Of a stretch of DNA of 64,000 nucleotides, positions 60,144-64,000 are shown piece by piece. How positions within the stretch are numbered: position 1 is the stretch's first letter; each line of letters begins with the position of its first letter. The notes under the pieces are model-generated. The model did not search any database and was not told the DNA's origin. It was given only the letters and a program-made list of their open reading frames with translations. Both the position numbers and the translations under genes were made by a program. Origin of the DNA: an uncultured Ruminococcus sp. (GTDB lineage: Bacteria; Bacillota; Clostridia; Oscillospirales; Acutalibacteraceae); NCBI GenBank assembly GCA_902777275.1, contig CACYTI010000001.1, positions 124,001 to 188,000 on the forward strand, in the 5' to 3' direction.

Positions 60144-61571
60144 TTACGCCCAGTTGAGGGTATCGCTGTAAACGTTGATATAATCCTGCGCGGAACGCTC
60201 CCAGCTGTTGTCGCTCATCATGGCGCGCCACATAAGCTGATGCCAGCCCTGATCGTCCTGAATGCCCCAGAGGGCGCGGCGGACAGCGTGCTGCATATCG
60301 GCTGTGTAGTAGTTCTTGAAGGTGAAGCCGTTGCCGTAGTTGTCGGCTGAATCGAATACGGAGTCCTTAAGACCGCCAACCTCGCGTACTACCGGAATGG
60401 TGCCGTAACGGAGAGCTATCATCTGAGCAAGACCGCAGGGCTCCTGAGCGGAGGGCATGAGGAAGATGTCGGCGCCGGAATAGATCTTTCTTGCAAGCTC
60501 GGGAACAAAGCCGTGGCAGAAGATGAGTCTGCCGGGATACTTAGCCTGCATATAGTTGAAGAAGTCCTCGTATTCCTTATCGCCCGAACCGAGAATTACA
60601 AACTGCATATTCTCGGTGTTCATCAGCTCTTCAAGTCCCATGCGAACAAGGTCAAGACCCTTGTGAGATACAAGACGGGTAACCATGGCAACAAGCGGAA
60701 TGCTCCAGTTGACTTCGAGAGTAAGTCTTTCCTGAAGTCTGCGCTTGCACTCGCCTTTGCCGCTCATATCCTCTTTGGTGTAGTTGCAGTAGATCTGATA
60801 GTCGGTGGCGGGGTCATAGCTTGCAAGGTCAATGCCGTTCTTGATTCCGCAGAGCTTGTAGTGACGGAGGTTCAGCTCGTCATGGAGACCCCAGCTGTAC
60901 CACGGATCCTTGATCTCGGCAGCGTAGCTGGGAGAAACGGTGGAAACGCGGGTAGAGGTTTCAATGGCGCCCTTCATCATGTTGAGCTTGCCGTTCATTT
61001 CAAGAATGTTGCACTCGCTGGCGGGAATGCCTACGCACTCGGTGTTGACCTCCCAGCCGTACTCGCCCTGATACTGGATGTTGTGGATCGTGAACAGGCT
61101 CTTGATGTTGTAATACCAGGGTCTGTGCGAATAGAAGAGATAGTAGTATACGGGAACGAGAGCGGTCTGCCAGTCGTTGGCGTGAATGATATCGGGATGG
61201 AAGTCGATATAGGGCAGCATCTCAAGGATCGCGCGTGAGAAGAAAGCGAATCTCTCGGCGTCGTCATAGTGACCGTAAAGGGTGCCGCGCTTAAAGTAAT
61301 ACTCGTTGTCAATGAAGTAATAGGTGCAATCGTTCCAGCGAGCCCAGAACAGACCGCAGTACTGATGTCTCCATGCCACGGGAACAGTGAAGTTTGTGAT
61401 GAAGTTGAGCTGATTCCTCAGATCCTGCGGAATGGTGCCGTAGAGCGGCACAACAATACGGCAATCCTGACCCTTTCTGCACAGGGTATGCGGAAGACTG
61501 CCCGCTACGTCGGCAAGGCCGCCGCTGCCGCAGAAGGGATTCGCCTCAGACGCACAATATAAAATTCTCAT
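60144..61571 (-). CDS. glgA: Glycogen synthase (GT5)
   Basis: 475 residues. GT-B fold: N-terminal PFCGSGGLADVAGSLPHTL, HANDWQTALVP, and C-terminal SAQEPCGLAQMIALRYGTIPVVREVGGLKD, which matches the GT5 catalytic loop. The conserved Lys of the KTGGL motif (ADP-glucose binding in E. coli) is replaced: GSGGL. Builds alpha-1,4-glucan from ADP-glucose. Last of glgC-glgD-glgA. Confidence 0.92.
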   Translation of the reverse strand: MRILYCASEANPFCGSGGLADVAGSLPHTLCRKGQDCRIVVPLYGTIPQDLRNQLNFITNFTVPVAWRHQYCGLFWARWNDCTYYFIDNEYYFKRGTLYGHYDDAERFAFFSRAILEMLPYIDFHPDIIHANDWQTALVPVYYYLFYSHRPWYYNIKSLFTIHNIQYQGEYGWEVNTECVGIPASECNILEMNGKLNMMKGAIETSTRVSTVSPSYAAEIKDPWYSWGLHDELNLRHYKLCGIKNGIDLASYDPATDYQIYCNYTKEDMSGKGECKRRLQERLTLEVNWSIPLVAMVTRLVSHKGLDLVRMGLEELMNTENMQFVILGSGDKEYEDFFNYMQAKYPGRLIFCHGFVPELARKIYSGADIFLMPSAQEPCGLAQMIALRYGTIPVVREVGGLKDSVFDSADNYGNGFTFKNYYTADMQHAVRRALWGIQDDQGWHQLMWRAMMSDNSWERSAQDYINVYSDTLNWA

Positions 61572-61658
61572 TGGTGTTTTCCTCCTATTTCAAAGATATT
61601 GTATTTTTTCCGCAGGGACGGAACAAAGCCGTCCGCGTTACGGTGAAAAACAAATTGA

Positions 61659-62768
61659 TCATACTACAGATTTTTTAGCTATGTAAATCGGATAGGACTC
61701 AAAGCCCATGAGCGAGCGCTCATCCTTGATAACAACATCCTTGTCGATGATCACATAGTTGAGGTTGGTGTCCTTGCCGATCTGGGTGTCCTGCATAATA
61801 ATGCAGTTGCTCACCTTGGCGCCCTCGCCGATGTAAACGCCCTTCGAGATAACGCAGTTTTCAACCTCGCCGTCGATAACGCAGCCCTGCGCGATGATCG
61901 AATTCTTTACGCGGCTGTTAAGACCGTACTTGGATGGAGCGTCGTCGCGAACCTTGGTGTAGATGGGGCGCTTGGGATTGAACAGCTCGTCGCGCACTTC
62001 CTTCTTCATGAGATCCATGTTGAAGTTGAAGTACTCGTTTATGCTGCTGATCGGCGCGGTGTAGCCCTTGTTTTCAAACGCGTAAACCTTGTAGCTTCCG
62101 ACCGTTTCCTGAAGAACGCGCTTAATGTCGAGTTTGTTGAGGCTGAGAGCCCGACGGATCCCTTCCATAAGCAGCTCTTTTCTTATAAGAACAGATCCGA
62201 ATACCTGGTTGACCACTTCGCTTGTCGCACTCGGCTTAACGAAAATCTGGCTTACCTTGCCGTCTTCGTCAACGTCCACAGCGACGGGACGGTCATAGCC
62301 CGCGGGAACAACGCCTGTTTTGTAAACAACGGTGATATCCGCGTTCTTCTTGGAATGGAAGTCAAAAAGATCGGTATAGTCAAAATTGGTGATCACGTTG
62401 CCGGGAGAGATCATTACATACTCTTCACGGCAGTTGTCAAGATAGCCGTGCATATTATAAATGGTCTCCACATAGCTTCCGAACGACTTTCCGCCGTAGG
62501 GAGTGAGCAGCGTGAGGTTGCTTCTTCTCTTGGAGAGGTCATAGGCGCTTCCTGAGCCGACGTGGTCGGTAAGAGAAAGGAAGTTGCTCTTGGCGATAAT
62601 GCCTACGTTGTTTATGCCCGAGTTGGACATATTGGAAAGCACAAAGTCGATAACTCTGTATTTGCCGCCTACGGGAACGCTGGCTGTTGTACGGGAAGCG
62701 GCAAGCTCCGGTATTTTATCATCGAGAGTACCCGCAAAAATAAAGCCTAATACATCATTACTTCTCAT
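61659..62768 (-). CDS. glgD: ADP-glucose pyrophosphorylase subunit GlgD
   Basis: 369 residues. Nucleotidyltransferase fold and left-handed beta helix ([20 protein letters not shown]). It lacks the GGxGSRLxxLT signature of GlgC, as GlgD subunits do, and is thought to regulate the enzyme. Overlaps glgC by four bases. Confidence 0.92.
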   Translation of the reverse strand: MRSNDVLGFIFAGTLDDKIPELAASRTTASVPVGGKYRVIDFVLSNMSNSGINNVGIIAKSNFLSLTDHVGSGSAYDLSKRRSNLTLLTPYGGKSFGSYVETIYNMHGYLDNCREEYVMISPGNVITNFDYTDLFDFHSKKNADITVVYKTGVVPAGYDRPVAVDVDEDGKVSQIFVKPSATSEVVNQVFGSVLIRKELLMEGIRRALSLNKLDIKRVLQETVGSYKVYAFENKGYTAPISSINEYFNFNMDLMKKEVRDELFNPKRPIYTKVRDDAPSKYGLNSRVKNSIIAQGCVIDGEVENCVISKGVYIGEGAKVSNCIIMQDTQIGKDTNLNYVIIDKDVVIKDERSLMGFESYPIYIAKKSVV

Positions 62769-63976
62769 TTAGCCGATACCTCCGTTTCACTGTCTATCAT
62801 TTCTTTTGCCAAAATCTGGACTCCGTCGCAGATATGGGTGTTTTCTCCGATAACGGCAACGCCCCAGTTGTCGCGGTTCTCAACCTCTTCGGGACGCTGA
62901 CCGACCTTGGCGTTCTTGCCGATAACGGTGTTCTCGGCGACGATCGCGAACTGAACGGTAGCCCCGTCCTCAATAACAGCGCCGGGCATGATGATCGAGG
63001 AGTTGACCGTCGCACCCTTTCCAACGGTAACGCCCGAGAACAGGATCGAGAACTCAAGATTGCCCTCGACCTCGCAGCCGTCGGCGATAAGAGAATTCTG
63101 AATGTTGGCGTCGGGTGATACATAGTGAGGCGGCATCATCGGGTTGCGCGAATAGATGTCTTTCAAATCGAGAGTGACCTTGGGATCGAGCAGATCCATG
63201 TTTGCCTCCCAAAGGCTGTCGATCGTTCCGACGTCCTTCCAGTAGCCCTCAAAGGGATACGCGAACATTCTCTCACCAGCGTTGAGCATGGCGGGAAGAA
63301 CGTCCTTGCCGAAGTCGTGGCTTGAGCCTTCCTTGACCTCGTCCTCGGTGAGATACTTTCTCAGCTCTTTCCAGCTGAAAATGTAGATACCCATTGAAGC
63401 GTTTGTGCTCTTGGGATGCTCGGGCTTCTCATCGAATTCGTAGATCGCGCCGTCCTCATATGTGTTGAGAATACCGAAGCGGGAAGCTTCCTCAAGGGGA
63501 ACGTCGATGACCGCGATGGTGCAGGCTGCGTTCTTTTCCTTGTGATACTCGAGCATTTTGTTGTAATCCATCTTGTAGATGTGGTCGCCCGAAAGGATAA
63601 CCACATAATCGGGATCATAGCGCTCGATATAGTTGATATTCTGATAAATAGCGTTGGCGGTGCCCGAATACCAGTCGGCGCCCTTGATAGCCTGATAGGG
63701 ACTGAGGCAGTTTACACCTGAGTGCATTCCGTCCAGATCCCACGGCTGACCGTTTCCGATATATTCGTTGAGAATAAGCGGCTGATACTGGGTGAGTATG
63801 CCCACGGCCTCAATACCGGAATTTACGCAGTTTGACAGCGGGAAGTCAATTATACGATACTTGCCGCCGAACGGAACAGCCGGCTTTGCGAGCTTTTTTG
63901 TCAGCACGCCGAGTCTGGAGCCTTGTCCGCCCGCAAGCAGCATCGCTACTACTTCCTTCTTTGGGAACATTTGCAT
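62765..63976 (-). CDS. glgC: Glucose-1-phosphate adenylyltransferase
   Basis: 403 residues. [20 protein letters not shown] (nucleotide loop), [30 protein letters not shown] and [10 protein letters not shown]. Makes ADP-glucose for GlgA. ATG 63976 is seven bases after GGAGG; ATG 63970 is also possible. First gene of the operon in this window; its promoter lies past the end. Confidence 0.96.
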   Translation of the reverse strand: MQMFPKKEVVAMLLAGGQGSRLGVLTKKLAKPAVPFGGKYRIIDFPLSNCVNSGIEAVGILTQYQPLILNEYIGNGQPWDLDGMHSGVNCLSPYQAIKGADWYSGTANAIYQNINYIERYDPDYVVILSGDHIYKMDYNKMLEYHKEKNAACTIAVIDVPLEEASRFGILNTYEDGAIYEFDEKPEHPKSTNASMGIYIFSWKELRKYLTEDEVKEGSSHDFGKDVLPAMLNAGERMFAYPFEGYWKDVGTIDSLWEANMDLLDPKVTLDLKDIYSRNPMMPPHYVSPDANIQNSLIADGCEVEGNLEFSILFSGVTVGKGATVNSSIIMPGAVIEDGATVQFAIVAENTVIGKNAKVGQRPEEVENRDNWGVAVIGENTHICDGVQILAKEMIDSETEVSAK

Positions 63977-64000
63977 GCAAAAACCTCCGTTTTCTTATAT

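Noticed and set aside
60513-61238. 241-residue plus-strand ORF inside glgA
   Set aside because: Antisense shadow of glgA; no ribosome site and no domain.

Overview
The window looks like a chromosomal segment of a spore-forming, anaerobic Bacillota, most likely Clostridia of the Ruminococcaceae/Oscillospiraceae type. The evidence is SpoIIE and SpoVAD, two secreted proteins ending in type I dockerins, a glgC-glgD-glgA operon, a phenylalanine T-box ahead of pheST, AGGAGG-type ribosome sites and many lipoproteins with Ser/Thr/Ala-rich linkers. The species cannot be named from this sequence alone.

Layout. 1-5990 is a plus-strand cell-wall cluster: three L,D-transpeptidase-type proteins, zinc-ribbon/PASTA membrane proteins and a VanX-like dipeptidase lipoprotein. 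6.5-9.7 kb is gatCAB. 9.8-23.3 kb mixes envelope and sporulation genes: a lipoprotein, a K+ channel, a nucleotidyltransferase, VanZ, SpoVAD, a VanW protein with four 37-residue acidic repeats, a UgtP-like glycosyltransferase overlapping a serpin lipoprotein, an anchored HAD phosphatase, spoIIE and ruvX. 23.6-30.5 kb holds small regulators, lipoproteins, two SHOCT proteins, a double zinc-finger membrane protein, a methyltransferase and a PIG-L deacetylase. 31.3-36.2 kb has a 1254-residue BspA/dockerin surface protein and a hydrolase lipoprotein. 36.3-39.4 kb has a membrane ferredoxin, GNAT, CrcB and an ADP-ribosylglycohydrolase.

The most unusual block is a minus-strand phage-derived cluster (39837-50374). 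It encodes terminase, portal, protease, decoration protein, capsid, connectors, a possible tube protein, a LysM protein, hub, spike, gp25-like, baseplate J and XkdU-like proteins. It has no recognisable sheath, tape measure, fibre, lysis, integrase or replication gene. A divergent DNA-binding-type gene with palindromes in the shared intergenic region sits at its head. It may be a domesticated capsid/baseplate particle, a GTA-like system or a streamlined defective prophage.

Downstream are pheST, an SPFH protein with a small membrane partner and a DUF1836 regulator, a Cys-rich protein with a LytTR-DUF3021 pair, a second dockerin protein and the glycogen operon. Two intergenic regions each hold a good promoter and a terminator with no gene between them (20253-20412 and 39401-39604); both are candidate small RNAs. 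Diverged repeats sit in several spacers, and one appears to form the 3' end of ruvX.
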